A stretch of 47,165 nucleotides of DNA from a virus: positions 1 to 47,165 of the IMG/VR virus record IMGVR_UViG_3300020183_000135; one strand, 5' to 3'. A program made the position numbers and the translations under genes. Positions 1 to 8,385 of this stretch are shown piece after piece. A model generated the notes under the pieces. The model did no database searches, had not been told where the DNA came from, and was given only the letters and a program-made list of their open reading frames with translations. Every line of letters starts with the position of its first letter. Position 1 is the stretch's first letter.

Positions 1-22
1 ATGCGTTATTTAAATACGCCAT
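1..22 (-). CDS. Partial CDS, N-terminus of the next late gene
   Basis: An ATG at position 22 on the minus strand opens a frame (M-A-Y-L-N-N-A) that runs off the window edge. It lies just downstream of the 1372-aa baseplate gene and behind a good ATATTTAT box (41-48), the same arrangement as other unit-leading genes here. Only seven codons are visible, so no function can be proposed. By synteny another baseplate or tail gene is expected. Confidence rests on the promoter-like box and the open frame alone. Confidence 0.4.
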
Positions 23-40
23 TTGTATTTTCTTTTATCT

Positions 41-48
41 ATAAATAT
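41..48 (-). promoter_or_regulatory. Late-promoter-like ATATTTAT box
   Basis: The plus strand reads ATAAATAT, so the sense of the downstream minus-strand gene is ATATTTAT. It lies 18 nt before the ATG at position 22. It matches boxes in front of many other unit-leading genes in the window. Promoter function is inferred. Confidence 0.45.
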
Positions 49-57
49 AATGATTGA

Positions 58-3000
58 CTAAATTAAGTTTTGACTCTTTAACGATTTTATGGTGTTTCCT
101 GCTTCTTGCCTAATTTTTTCGGGAAGGTATTGTGGATACAGTATACCATCTTGTGTAATATTGGATTTTGGATCGTATCTAATTATCACGTTTGTTTCGT
201 CAGGAACGTGCTTGTTAAAAATAAAATAGCTAATTGGACTCGGAAAACTTCTTTCACTCTCTGTGGACTTAAGTACGTTATCTGTGCTACCGAGATCTAT
301 TGGTTTGTCTAAGTTAAGTTGAATTCTTAAACTTCCACTGTTATCTAAAACTTGTTCAACGCTGACTACTCTATACTCTAGACTTTCGGGCCAAAAATTT
401 TTCTCAGGATCTGCGGAAGATTTATTGGCATAAGATTTTTGATCTTTTAGTTTAATCATATCTCCCAATCCAAATTCTATTGGAAAAACAGGACTTTCTA
501 TGTTTTCATAAGAAATATTTTGCACCACTTTTCCGTAATATAAGTTAGAAGATTGTGTTACTGATAACCAAATGGAAGAGCTGTTGTTAGTCAGTGGAGC
601 GAAAACCCCCTTATATGTTCCCATATCGTTGTCTTGAATTTCACTTACGTATCTAGTAATTGTGGAAGTCACTGTTTGAGGACTAGTTGGGGTACCCGAT
701 TGTAAAACCTGTAGTATTTCTACAGTAATTTGCGCCGCTATTCTACCCCCAGAAACGCTAAAGCCAGGAAAAAACGCAGTCGCAGTATGATTACCCAATG
801 GAAAATCTAAATAAACAGTCTGTGTGGTTTGACCCTCGTTAGTAGCGACTAAGTATAGCTTGGCTGCGATAGTGAAAACTTTTGTACACCTGAATTCCGC
901 GAAAACCCCAGAAATTCCTCCTTGAATGCCTGGGCTTACTTCTCCAATTTGCTCGAAATCAGAAACACTTAATTCAGTGTGAGGAACGTAGTTATCTGTC
1001 GGTTGTCCTTGGGTGTACGTGGTCGGCTCCGTAATGGCTATGGGAGGATTTATTTCATAAAACAAATTTCCAGTTCCAGCTATAAAATATAAGACGGGGG
1101 AATACCTCCATCCGCCTTCGTATATTTTAAGATCTTTCTTGTTTGTTAAAAACTGCACGTCAGGATTCTTAGGATCGAAATTAAAAAGAGACACGTTTAT
1201 GTTTTCTTGACTTTTGAATATATTTTGAGTGAAAAATATGTTCTCGTTTGTTTTAGTTAAGTCTAATACATTTTGATCGTTATCTAAAATATATTTTATT
1301 TGAGAATTACTTCTTCCGGGTAGGTTTAAAGAGGCCGTATATATGTCTATCAAATACGCAAATTGATATTTTATTTTGTCTATCGCTGCTGTCTTACCAT
1401 AAGACCCGCTCTCTCCCTGAACGTAATACGTATATTGACTGCTTTGCGTTTTAGAACCGTAGTATCTAGGGACTGTGAACGCATTGGTGCTATAGTTATA
1501 ATCTTGCACGTAAGCGAAGGGCGCGTAAATATCAGAGAAATAATTATTCCAATTATTTGAGTTAGATCTAGATACCGCTGTTTGTATAAGATCGAAATTG
1601 ACTGGTACGTTTTGTTGATATGAATAATCTAAATCAAAAAACTTACTAGATTTCAATGATTTAGAAACGTTTTGATAAAGCGCGACTAAAGATTGTGTAA
1701 TTAAACTCTGACTTGCATTGGAAGAATACTCTATTTGAGGATTAAAAGAGTTGAGAGATGTGACTTCTATAGCGGTACCTTGAAAATCTCCAGTGTATTT
1801 TTCTATTCCATCTGTTGTGACAAACGGTATATAGCCCAAAGAAGAAGTGAAATACCCACTCTTAGAAGTCGAAGATCCTGACATAGAGTTCGCTGCGTAA
1901 GCACTAATAAAAGCGGTGTCTATAGACTGAGAGAAATTGCTAGACTTGTCTCCCTCCGGTTCGTGTCTAGCGTACTTGTTTCTATGTAATATGTGATCCT
2001 TTATGAGTATACCCGTAGAAACGTTAGACCTCGCTGGAACGAAGTCTTTAATCATTCTAAATATCGAGTTATTGTAGTACTTTACGAGTCTAATATAGTC
2101 CCATACGTTGAATCTTTTAACATAATAATCTCTCAAGTAATCTTCGTAGACGTAATTTAGTTGTTCGTAAGAGCTTGATAGTAAGTTTCCTGGAGAAGCT
2201 ACCAAACTTTGTAAATTCAAGCTTGGAATGCTAGAAGTAATGTGAGCGTTAAAAAGATCAGAGGGAGAAAACGCTACTTCTATGTTTGTAGAGTTAATGT
2301 AACTATCGTTTGAATAGTACTGTAAAGTAGAACATGGGTTAAGAAAGCTAGAAGAAATTTCTAAAGGATTTGTATAATGCTTTATTTTATCGTCGTTGAA
2401 TTCAAGTATTCCTATTTTTTCTGTTGTGTTATATCCTCCAAACTCTTTAACATCTAATATAGATTCAGGAATTCCGTAACACGACAAAAGGGCCCTTATA
2501 GATCTTCTTGTTCCCTTACTTTTTAGTAAATAAGGTAAATTGTGATACAATCTCTTGTAAACTTCCTTCTCTACTTCAAAAGAAGCGAGAGTTTCTAAGC
2601 TAGAAGTAACAGTTTTGGCTATTATTTCTGATCCAGTAGGAGGCAATAACGATCCATCTTGATTTACTCCAAACAGAGAAAAATATACGTTATTAGATAT
2701 AGTAGAATTTGCGTATATCTCCACACCTAAACTTCTTAACGCGTCTGCAACTTGATCTTTGGATATGCCTTTTTGAGGATTGTTGGCTGCGTTATATCTA
2801 TTTGATACGTCTCTATAATAAATCCAAATATTGTCAAAGTGTTGACCTACCATATCTAAAAAGGTAAGGTACGGTTCGTTATCGCTATCTTCTCCCAAAT
2901 AATTAGGTATAGAATTTACTAGCCTATTTTGATTTTGAACATCATAATAAGAAGCTGAAAAAAGTAGCGAAGCAGTGGATACAGTAGGATTAACGTTTGA

Positions 3001-4176
3001 AGAGCCCAACCAGTTAGAAGCTAAAGAAGACGTAACAGAAACCTGTTGATATGGCTTAGTCGAGTTATATTTTGGCCAAGCAAAAGACTCTGAAGTGAAA
3101 TATAGATAGTATTCGTAAGTATCTAACTTCTCTACTAACCTATTTATATTATTTTGTAAGGTAACTATAGAGCCTGAAGTCACATTTTGAGTTCCAGAAC
3201 CTCCACCATATCCCTTTAAATTAGAAATTTGATCTTGATAGCTCTCTATCAACTGTAATTTATAAACAAAGTTATTTATTCTCTCTTTAGCGCTAGAAAA
3301 ATGAATAAAGTTTTCAAAATTAGTGTAATCTACATTTATTTCTATGGCTTTATCATCGTAAAAACTCTTTAATTGTTGCGCAGAAGACGTAATATTAGAG
3401 CTAAACAGGCTGTTATAGCTGTAAAAAGGAGTAGTTTGACCAGTTTTTTCGTTTATTTTTATATTAAAATTAGCTCCCCTAAGCCTAAAATCTTCTATTT
3501 GATCTTCAGGGGGAATTTGAATATTTACTTCGTAGCTTACTGAATCTGCTGCTTTTTCTACTATCCAAAGTTGAGATTTTAAGCCAAAATCGAAGGGTAG
3601 GGGTTCGTAAAGCTTTACAAGTAAGTAAGAATCAGTATCGTCTTCTGTGTATGCTGCGTTTACAGCTAAAACCAGGGAGTTAAGACCAAAATTTAAATAA
3701 AAATCGTTGTAGTAGTTCTTAGTAGAAACTGAAGTCTGGAAAGAGCTGAACCCGTTTTCTATGTCAAAATTACCAATATCTACGCTTGCAAGCCTAAGTT
3801 CTGTTCTTGAAGGGGAAATTTCTTTTATAAAGTACTGGCTACCTAAGTTTGAATTGAATAGCTCTCTTAAAAAATTATATTGTACCGTTGTGACTCCCCT
3901 ATTGATCCCAAGACTTTCCAGATCGCTCTGGGGATCGATAGTTAAAGCTGTAAACAGGTTTGTCTGAGGGTCTATAGAATCTGGCCTATATGATTCCAGA
4001 TTGTAATTGCTCGCTATTAGTGTTCCACTTTCGTCGTATACAAAAAATTCTACATAATCGTTAGGTGCACCAAAATTTGGAGTTATAAAATTAGATGATA
4101 TTAAACTTTCGTCAACAATCGCATAATCTTGATACGTTTGACCAGATCCGACGTAAGATATTTGTACTATTTCCAT
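58..4176 (-). CDS. Very large baseplate wedge protein, gp7 / P2 gpI type (putative)
   Basis: This is a 1372-residue, Ser/Asn/Tyr-rich, mostly beta-looking protein, last in the baseplate operon. Around residues 545-580 it carries a segment with LPYLLKSKGTRRSIRALL followed by a YGIP turn. That strongly resembles the 'LPxLxRxKGTxxGLxxLL' core of the P2 gpI family, whose T4 counterpart is wedge protein gp7. Order supports this: gp25, then gp6, then this gene, as in other contractile systems. It is longer than T4 gp7 (about 1030 aa), and the flanking regions may be decoration or fibre-attachment domains. Its ATG overlaps the stop of the preceding 114-aa gene, implying translational coupling. The wedge role is inference from one motif plus synteny; a large fibre or adhesin is the main alternative. 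Confidence 0.6.
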   Translation of the reverse strand: MEIVQISYVGSGQTYQDYAIVDESLISSNFITPNFGAPNDYVEFFVYDESGTLIASNYNLESYRPDSIDPQTNLFTALTIDPQSDLESLGINRGVTTVQYNFLRELFNSNLGSQYFIKEISPSRTELRLASVDIGNFDIENGFSSFQTSVSTKNYYNDFYLNFGLNSLVLAVNAAYTEDDTDSYLLVKLYEPLPFDFGLKSQLWIVEKAADSVSYEVNIQIPPEDQIEDFRLRGANFNIKINEKTGQTTPFYSYNSLFSSNITSSAQQLKSFYDDKAIEINVDYTNFENFIHFSSAKERINNFVYKLQLIESYQDQISNLKGYGGGSGTQNVTSGSIVTLQNNINRLVEKLDTYEYYLYFTSESFAWPKYNSTKPYQQVSVTSSLASNWLGSSNVNPTVSTASLLFSASYYDVQNQNRLVNSIPNYLGEDSDNEPYLTFLDMVGQHFDNIWIYYRDVSNRYNAANNPQKGISKDQVADALRSLGVEIYANSTISNNVYFSLFGVNQDGSLLPPTGSEIIAKTVTSSLETLASFEVEKEVYKRLYHNLPYLLKSKGTRRSIRALLSCYGIPESILDVKEFGGYNTTEKIGILEFNDDKIKHYTNPLEISSSFLNPCSTLQYYSNDSYINSTNIEVAFSPSDLFNAHITSSIPSLNLQSLVASPGNLLSSSYEQLNYVYEDYLRDYYVKRFNVWDYIRLVKYYNNSIFRMIKDFVPARSNVSTGILIKDHILHRNKYARHEPEGDKSSNFSQSIDTAFISAYAANSMSGSSTSKSGYFTSSLGYIPFVTTDGIEKYTGDFQGTAIEVTSLNSFNPQIEYSSNASQSLITQSLVALYQNVSKSLKSSKFFDLDYSYQQNVPVNFDLIQTAVSRSNSNNWNNYFSDIYAPFAYVQDYNYSTNAFTVPRYYGSKTQSSQYTYYVQGESGSYGKTAAIDKIKYQFAYLIDIYTASLNLPGRSNSQIKYILDNDQNVLDLTKTNENIFFTQNIFKSQENINVSLFNFDPKNPDVQFLTNKKDLKIYEGGWRYSPVLYFIAGTGNLFYEINPPIAITEPTTYTQGQPTDNYVPHTELSVSDFEQIGEVSPGIQGGISGVFAEFRCTKVFTIAAKLYLVATNEGQTTQTVYLDFPLGNHTATAFFPGFSVSGGRIAAQITVEILQVLQSGTPTSPQTVTSTITRYVSEIQDNDMGTYKGVFAPLTNNSSSIWLSVTQSSNLYYGKVVQNISYENIESPVFPIEFGLGDMIKLKDQKSYANKSSADPEKNFWPESLEYRVVSVEQVLDNSGSLRIQLNLDKPIDLGSTDNVLKSTESERSFPSPISYFIFNKHVPDETNVIIRYDPKSNITQDGILYPQYLPEKIRQEAGNTIKSLKSQNLI

Positions 4177-4520
4177 TAGGCTATGTTACTAATAGTTAAG
4201 TAAGTTTGACCAAGATCCAAAAGTTGCTGTCTCAGGGAGTTTATCTCCTCTATCAAAGCTTTTTTCTCTTCGTCTTCTATGTTTCCACCAAGATATTGTG
4301 TGCTTCTTTCTATCATGTACGTGTGGGAATTTATCAACCCAGATATGGGTATGTCAAAAAAAAGCCTCTCGTACTCTTGAAAAAATTCGTCTACTGTTAA
4401 GACGACTTCTGTTTCTTCTACTTCTGAAGTAATTAATTCGCTGAAAGAGGTATTTACGACCTTTGGGTACGTATTTGTTCCATACACTTTTTTTATTAAA
4501 TCAACCCTTCTTTTAGCCAT
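4176..4520 (-). CDS. Small baseplate-operon protein of unknown function
   Basis: A 114-residue soluble protein. It is basic at the N-terminus (MAKRRVDLIKKVYG) and has an acidic, helical C-terminal half with heptad-like leucines, about residues 80-110, that could form a coiled coil. It is wedged between the DNRLRE-like protein and the giant wedge protein, with one-base TAATG-type overlaps on both sides. It should therefore be made in step with them. I do not recognise the family. The context suggests a structural or assembly role in the baseplate, but nothing in the sequence proves it. Confidence 0.65.
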   Translation of the reverse strand: MAKRRVDLIKKVYGTNTYPKVVNTSFSELITSEVEETEVVLTVDEFFQEYERLFFDIPISGLINSHTYMIERSTQYLGGNIEDEEKKALIEEINSLRQQLLDLGQTYLTISNIA

Positions 4521-5617
4521 TATCTTACTATTTTTATTGTGTTATTCGTATCAACTATGATAGTTTCACCTGTAGATAGCGCTGTTTTAATTAGTATTTT
4601 GTAATATCTCTCTGGTTGTAAACCCCCGGTATATAGCATAAGGTAATTTCCCATCGAATCACAGCTTATTTTAGTGTAATCATCATCAAAATCTATTACC
4701 ATTTCCTCGGTTTTTAAATCTTTTATTGCCCAATAAGAATTTTGGGGCAAAGCTTTATTGTTAACATACAATGAAGCTGTAGTAAACTGTCTAACTGGGT
4801 ATTTATCCCTCGCATTTATTCTAAATTTATAGTTAGTACCCAATTTGTATTCGGAGTAGTTATTTGCTATAGTTAGAATCATATCGTCTGTTGAAATGAC
4901 AGAGAGACTTCCAGTAGAGTATGAACTATCGTCCCACCTAATTTCTAAACATGGGGGGTATATTGTGTGAGTATCTACAGAAAAATATTTCAAAGCCATG
5001 TAAGAATAGCCGTTACCTTCTATAGAGTCTGGATGTTTTAGTATAAAACCGTTGTTTGAAGATCCCGAAAACCAAGAATCTACTATATTAGTAACTTTGC
5101 AACTTATGTCTTTATCAGAACTATTGGTAAAGGATTGGGTGACTAATAAATTCGTCCAAGAACCTCCTCCTGATGTTATGTAGACTTTTCCGTGACTAAC
5201 ATCCCAAGAAGTAGATGTTGTGAAATAAGAAGATGTGCTGTACCAACACACTCCATTCATAGTCTCAGGAGAATCTCCATATTGACCGGTGCCCATATCG
5301 TAACTTTGAGAAAGTTGGCGAATTTCTAAATAATAATTTTGAGATAAATTCTCTGCATTAGCCAAGTAGAGTTTGAGATACGCGTTCCAAGAACCTGTAG
5401 TAAAAGATTTTAGCGTGTTTAAATCAGAGTTTGAGAACGTAACTAAAGACCTAACGATATCTTCGTTTAATAGAGATCCAGTGCCAAGTACTGGGCTTAG
5501 TTGATTAAACGAGTTTTTTACGGACACTTCTAATATCTCATCTAATCCTGTATTTTTTTTGGGAAAAGCTGAGTATATCGAAGCATCTTTATCTGGAAAT
5601 ATTTTATATACTGCCAT
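4520..5617 (-). CDS. DNRLRE-like beta-sandwich structural protein
   Basis: A 365-residue protein. Its N-terminus (FPDKDASIYSAFPKKNTG near residues 7-24) matches the opening strand pattern of DNRLRE-type beta-sandwich domains: an Asp-Ala-x-Ile strand, then an Asn-x-Gly turn. Later it has a 'VTNIVDSWFSG' segment typical of the same fold. It lacks a signal peptide and sits between gp6 and the large wedge gene, so it is more likely a virion protein than an exported one. Such sandwiches often serve as carbohydrate- or fibre-binding modules, so a baseplate decoration or fibre-attachment role is plausible. Fold assignment is by eye; the function is inferred. Confidence 0.6.
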   Translation of the reverse strand: MAVYKIFPDKDASIYSAFPKKNTGLDEILEVSVKNSFNQLSPVLGTGSLLNEDIVRSLVTFSNSDLNTLKSFTTGSWNAYLKLYLANAENLSQNYYLEIRQLSQSYDMGTGQYGDSPETMNGVCWYSTSSYFTTSTSWDVSHGKVYITSGGGSWTNLLVTQSFTNSSDKDISCKVTNIVDSWFSGSSNNGFILKHPDSIEGNGYSYMALKYFSVDTHTIYPPCLEIRWDDSSYSTGSLSVISTDDMILTIANNYSEYKLGTNYKFRINARDKYPVRQFTTASLYVNNKALPQNSYWAIKDLKTEEMVIDFDDDYTKISCDSMGNYLMLYTGGLQPERYYKILIKTALSTGETIIVDTNNTIKIVR

Positions 5618-5627
5618 TTTTTAGTTT

Positions 5628-7487
5628 TTATACTGTTACGACCCGACCTTGTATGTCCGTGTTTGGATATTTTACCTCAAAAATACTGGGATCCAAACTT
5701 GGATATATAACACCGTCTAAGGTAGCCCCGCTTACATCGTAACTGTATTTAGAGTACCCTAAATTTTCCCCGTGAAGATTAGTAATATTGATTGATTTTA
5801 CTGTCTGCACTCCTTCAACGATATCTAGTGTAGAATATACGTTAGAAAGAATGATAGGTTGATTTATTTGCCACCTTGCAATATCAAAATAACTTTTCAT
5901 AGATTCTAAGCACCTAGCTATGACGTCTACATTCGAATAATTGGGACGAGTGACAATTTCGAATTCTACTTTTATGTTTATTATGTATGCTGGTTTTATA
6001 TTTATAGCGTCCGTTAACATCCTATATTCAGATAAGTAAGTATCCAAATTTTTCATTAACGCATTAGATGGATTTGTTAACTGATTCGAGCTGTTTACGG
6101 AAAGAACACACAAACTAACTAAGACGGGATCTTTTTGATATATAGAAGATTTGAAGTAATTTGTAAAAGTGGAGTCGTCTTTACTTATGTAGGCTTTAGA
6201 AATTCTACCGTAAATTTGAGGCATATTCAAAGTTCTAGCTAAATAATCCTCTTGAGTTACCGCTCTCAATTGGCTTGAAAATTCTGCTGCCGCGTTTAAT
6301 CTTATAGAATCTATATCGTCTCCGTCTGCTCCTCCAACTGCTGGATTTTCGTTGTTAGTTACTACTGTATTTTGTTGACTCGTATTCACCGCCGTTGCAG
6401 TAAATGATACGGGTATAGTCAATTCGTTACTTTCTGCGTTACTAGAAGCTCCACCACCTGCTAAATACGTAAAAGTTATACTCGTATTGTACGGAGCTAA
6501 TCCGTAAGTTTGAGTTGTTACGAAATTAGTGGGATCAAAAGCTGAAGATATAAAAGTGGTGGGATAATTTACCGTGCCCAATCCAACATTATTTGGATTG
6601 GGTATTACGGAGGTGTCTGCTACCGTATTTATTCCTGGTCCAAATTCAATATCTAAAGATTCGTTACTTCTAAACCTAGAAACGAATCTTGTTGGTACAC
6701 TAACTTTTTCTAAAATGTAGGGTACTTGGTTTGCGGATTGATACAAGGAAGGATAATTAGCTTGAGTATTTTCTACTGGATTAAGAATATAATCTTGAGC
6801 TAAGTAAGGCACTTCGTTCCACTTATTTCCATCAGAATCTACTGCGCTAACTATTCCTACAATATCAGTATCTTGTATATTAACCGTATTGAACCTAGTC
6901 GCAGATCCGAAGGAAAAGGTCTTTGTTCTTAATTGACCAGATATAGCAGAAGTTTTCTTTTTTAGTAAAAATTTTGTAGGTACTCCCGCTCCGTTTACGG
7001 TGTATACAGACACATCGGTTGGATCCATAGAAGAGGATATAGTGAAATCTACTTTTTCGGGGCAATAATAAAAGAGATTGCTATTTATGTTCGATTTTAC
7101 AACCATTCCTGGTGCTATTGTTAACGCGTAAGTAAAATCTGGAACTACGGAACCTCCAACATTAAGAGAAGGAACTTGTTGATACACATCTAACTCCGCA
7201 AGAGCAACTGAAGTCATTTTAGGTCTGTAACCTAGCATGTAAGACATATCAAATACGTTGCTCTTTTGCTTTGAATACTGCAAAAAAGTCTCTTGTATTT
7301 GATTATCTAAGTAGAAAGAAAGAACATCTCCTACGTAAGCCGCCATCTCTATAAACATAGTGCCTGGAGATGCCTGCGTAAAGTCATTATACACTGTGGG
7401 ATAATAAGCTCTAGCAAATTCTATTAGATCGGCTCTAAAGGCAGAATAGTCTTTGTTTAAATATTTTATATCTATTTTATTAGCCAT
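5628..7487 (-). CDS. 6: Baseplate wedge protein gp6 (baseplate J family)
   Basis: A 619-residue protein with the hallmarks of T4 gp6 / P2 gpJ. Near the N-terminus 'ASPGTMFIEMAAYVGDVLSF' (residues 39-58) and 'LGYRPK' form the conserved wedge dimerisation region. A central 'GGADGDDIDSIRLNAAAEF' (about residues 385-405) followed by 'RAVTQEDYLAR' is the typical baseplate J signature. gp6 forms the inner iris ring of the baseplate, contacting gp25 and gp7. It lies directly downstream of gp25 (14 nt gap), the expected order. Length is close to T4 gp6 (660 aa). The identification is firm at family level. Confidence 0.92.
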   Translation of the reverse strand: MANKIDIKYLNKDYSAFRADLIEFARAYYPTVYNDFTQASPGTMFIEMAAYVGDVLSFYLDNQIQETFLQYSKQKSNVFDMSYMLGYRPKMTSVALAELDVYQQVPSLNVGGSVVPDFTYALTIAPGMVVKSNINSNLFYYCPEKVDFTISSSMDPTDVSVYTVNGAGVPTKFLLKKKTSAISGQLRTKTFSFGSATRFNTVNIQDTDIVGIVSAVDSDGNKWNEVPYLAQDYILNPVENTQANYPSLYQSANQVPYILEKVSVPTRFVSRFRSNESLDIEFGPGINTVADTSVIPNPNNVGLGTVNYPTTFISSAFDPTNFVTTQTYGLAPYNTSITFTYLAGGGASSNAESNELTIPVSFTATAVNTSQQNTVVTNNENPAVGGADGDDIDSIRLNAAAEFSSQLRAVTQEDYLARTLNMPQIYGRISKAYISKDDSTFTNYFKSSIYQKDPVLVSLCVLSVNSSNQLTNPSNALMKNLDTYLSEYRMLTDAINIKPAYIINIKVEFEIVTRPNYSNVDVIARCLESMKSYFDIARWQINQPIILSNVYSTLDIVEGVQTVKSINITNLHGENLGYSKYSYDVSGATLDGVIYPSLDPSIFEVKYPNTDIQGRVVTV

Positions 7488-7501
7488 TATTCATTCTACT
7501 T

Positions 7502-7912
7502 TTAAGTTTGTAAATCAACCAAGACTGTATCGTTTTCGTTAGTGTTAATTATAGAATAGCTAAAACTTATTCTAATTTTATGTCTATCTGGATCAGCAGT
7601 AACCAAAAGTTTAGACACTTTTATATTAAGAAAGTTATTTTCCAATTGGGTGATCAAAGATAATTCTATTTGATCGGCCGTGTCTTGATTTATTTGTTCA
7701 AAAAGTCTTTTTCTTATGCCGGCTCCAAAATTAGGAGAGAATATTCGTTCTCTTTTATCTGTCAGTAAAAAACTGATTATGTTGTATCTTAATTGATCTT
7801 TAGTGGAATATACTCTTTCAAAAACACTAGGATTAGAAAATGGTATTTTTACACCTATGGATATAGATTTGCGTATATCAAGTGGCGATATGTTTTTAAT
7901 ATCGTATGCCAT
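7502..7912 (-). CDS. 25: Baseplate wedge protein gp25
   Basis: A 136-residue protein with the GPW/gp25 pattern. An N-terminal IGVKIPFSNPSVFERVYST leads into 'QLRYNIISFLLTDKRERIF', then 'PNFGAGIRKRLFEQ', the conserved glycine/arginine loop of the family. A beta-rich C-terminus ends in 'VDLQT'. gp25 nucleates sheath assembly from the baseplate by offering a sheath-like handshake strand, and it contacts gp6. Its ATG overlaps the stop of the 150-aa gene upstream, and gp6 follows. Length and order match T4-like phages. Confidence 0.92.
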   Translation of the reverse strand: MAYDIKNISPLDIRKSISIGVKIPFSNPSVFERVYSTKDQLRYNIISFLLTDKRERIFSPNFGAGIRKRLFEQINQDTADQIELSLITQLENNFLNIKVSKLLVTADPDRHKIRISFSYSIINTNENDTVLVDLQT

Positions 7913-8364
7913 TACATCACACCTTTACTTATCATTTTATTCATGAGATCTGAAAAATTAGGAACTTCATTTATTTGAACCATTTCGTGAACTCCGCTTG
8001 GTCTTGAAGAAGTCAACATGCCATTCACTGTGCTAACCCTTGCTGATTCGTCTGAAGATCTTTGCATTAGAGCAAATCCGTCTACATCGTGACTAGAAAA
8101 GTTAATATTGTCTGTTTGTTGCATCCCCATTGCAGTTTCGTTGAGGAGTGAATTTAGCATTTTATTCCCACTTAGTTTAGGAGCTACCGCTCTTTGAGGT
8201 TGCTCGTTAAGGGTTAAGGGAACGTCACTTTTGTTTTTTGACTTAAAAGTTTCTAAATAATCGTTTGATTTTTTACCTTCTAACATGAGTTTAGAGAGCT
8301 CTTCTTTTAAAACAACTCTCATTTCTTCCCTTATAATTTTTCTAAGTACGTCTAACTTTGCCAT
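7912..8364 (-). CDS. Unknown protein with amphipathic N-terminus, start of a baseplate unit
   Basis: A 150-residue protein of unknown family. The first 30 residues (LDVLRKIIREEMRVVLKEEL) are strongly helical and amphipathic and end in a leucine-rich LMLEG. That resembles the (L/I)xE-ended leader peptides found on many proteins in the plus-strand cluster. The rest is low in predicted structure and Ser/Asn-rich. It is preceded by an ATATTTAT box five nt before the ATG and is translationally coupled to gp25 (TAATG overlap). A virion or assembly role is inferred from position only. Confidence 0.6.
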   Translation of the reverse strand: MAKLDVLRKIIREEMRVVLKEELSKLMLEGKKSNDYLETFKSKNKSDVPLTLNEQPQRAVAPKLSGNKMLNSLLNETAMGMQQTDNINFSSHDVDGFALMQRSSDESARVSTVNGMLTSSRPSGVHEMVQINEVPNFSDLMNKMISKGVM

Positions 8365-8369
8365 ATTTT

Positions 8370-8377
8370 ATAAATAT
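8370..8377 (-). promoter_or_regulatory. Late-promoter-like ATATTTAT box
   Basis: Sense ATATTTAT, five nt upstream of the ATG at 8364. With so short a spacing, transcription from this box would give an almost leaderless mRNA for the 150-aa protein, gp25 and gp6. Inferred from recurrence of the box across the window. Confidence 0.45.
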
Positions 8378-8385
8378 TTTCTTTG

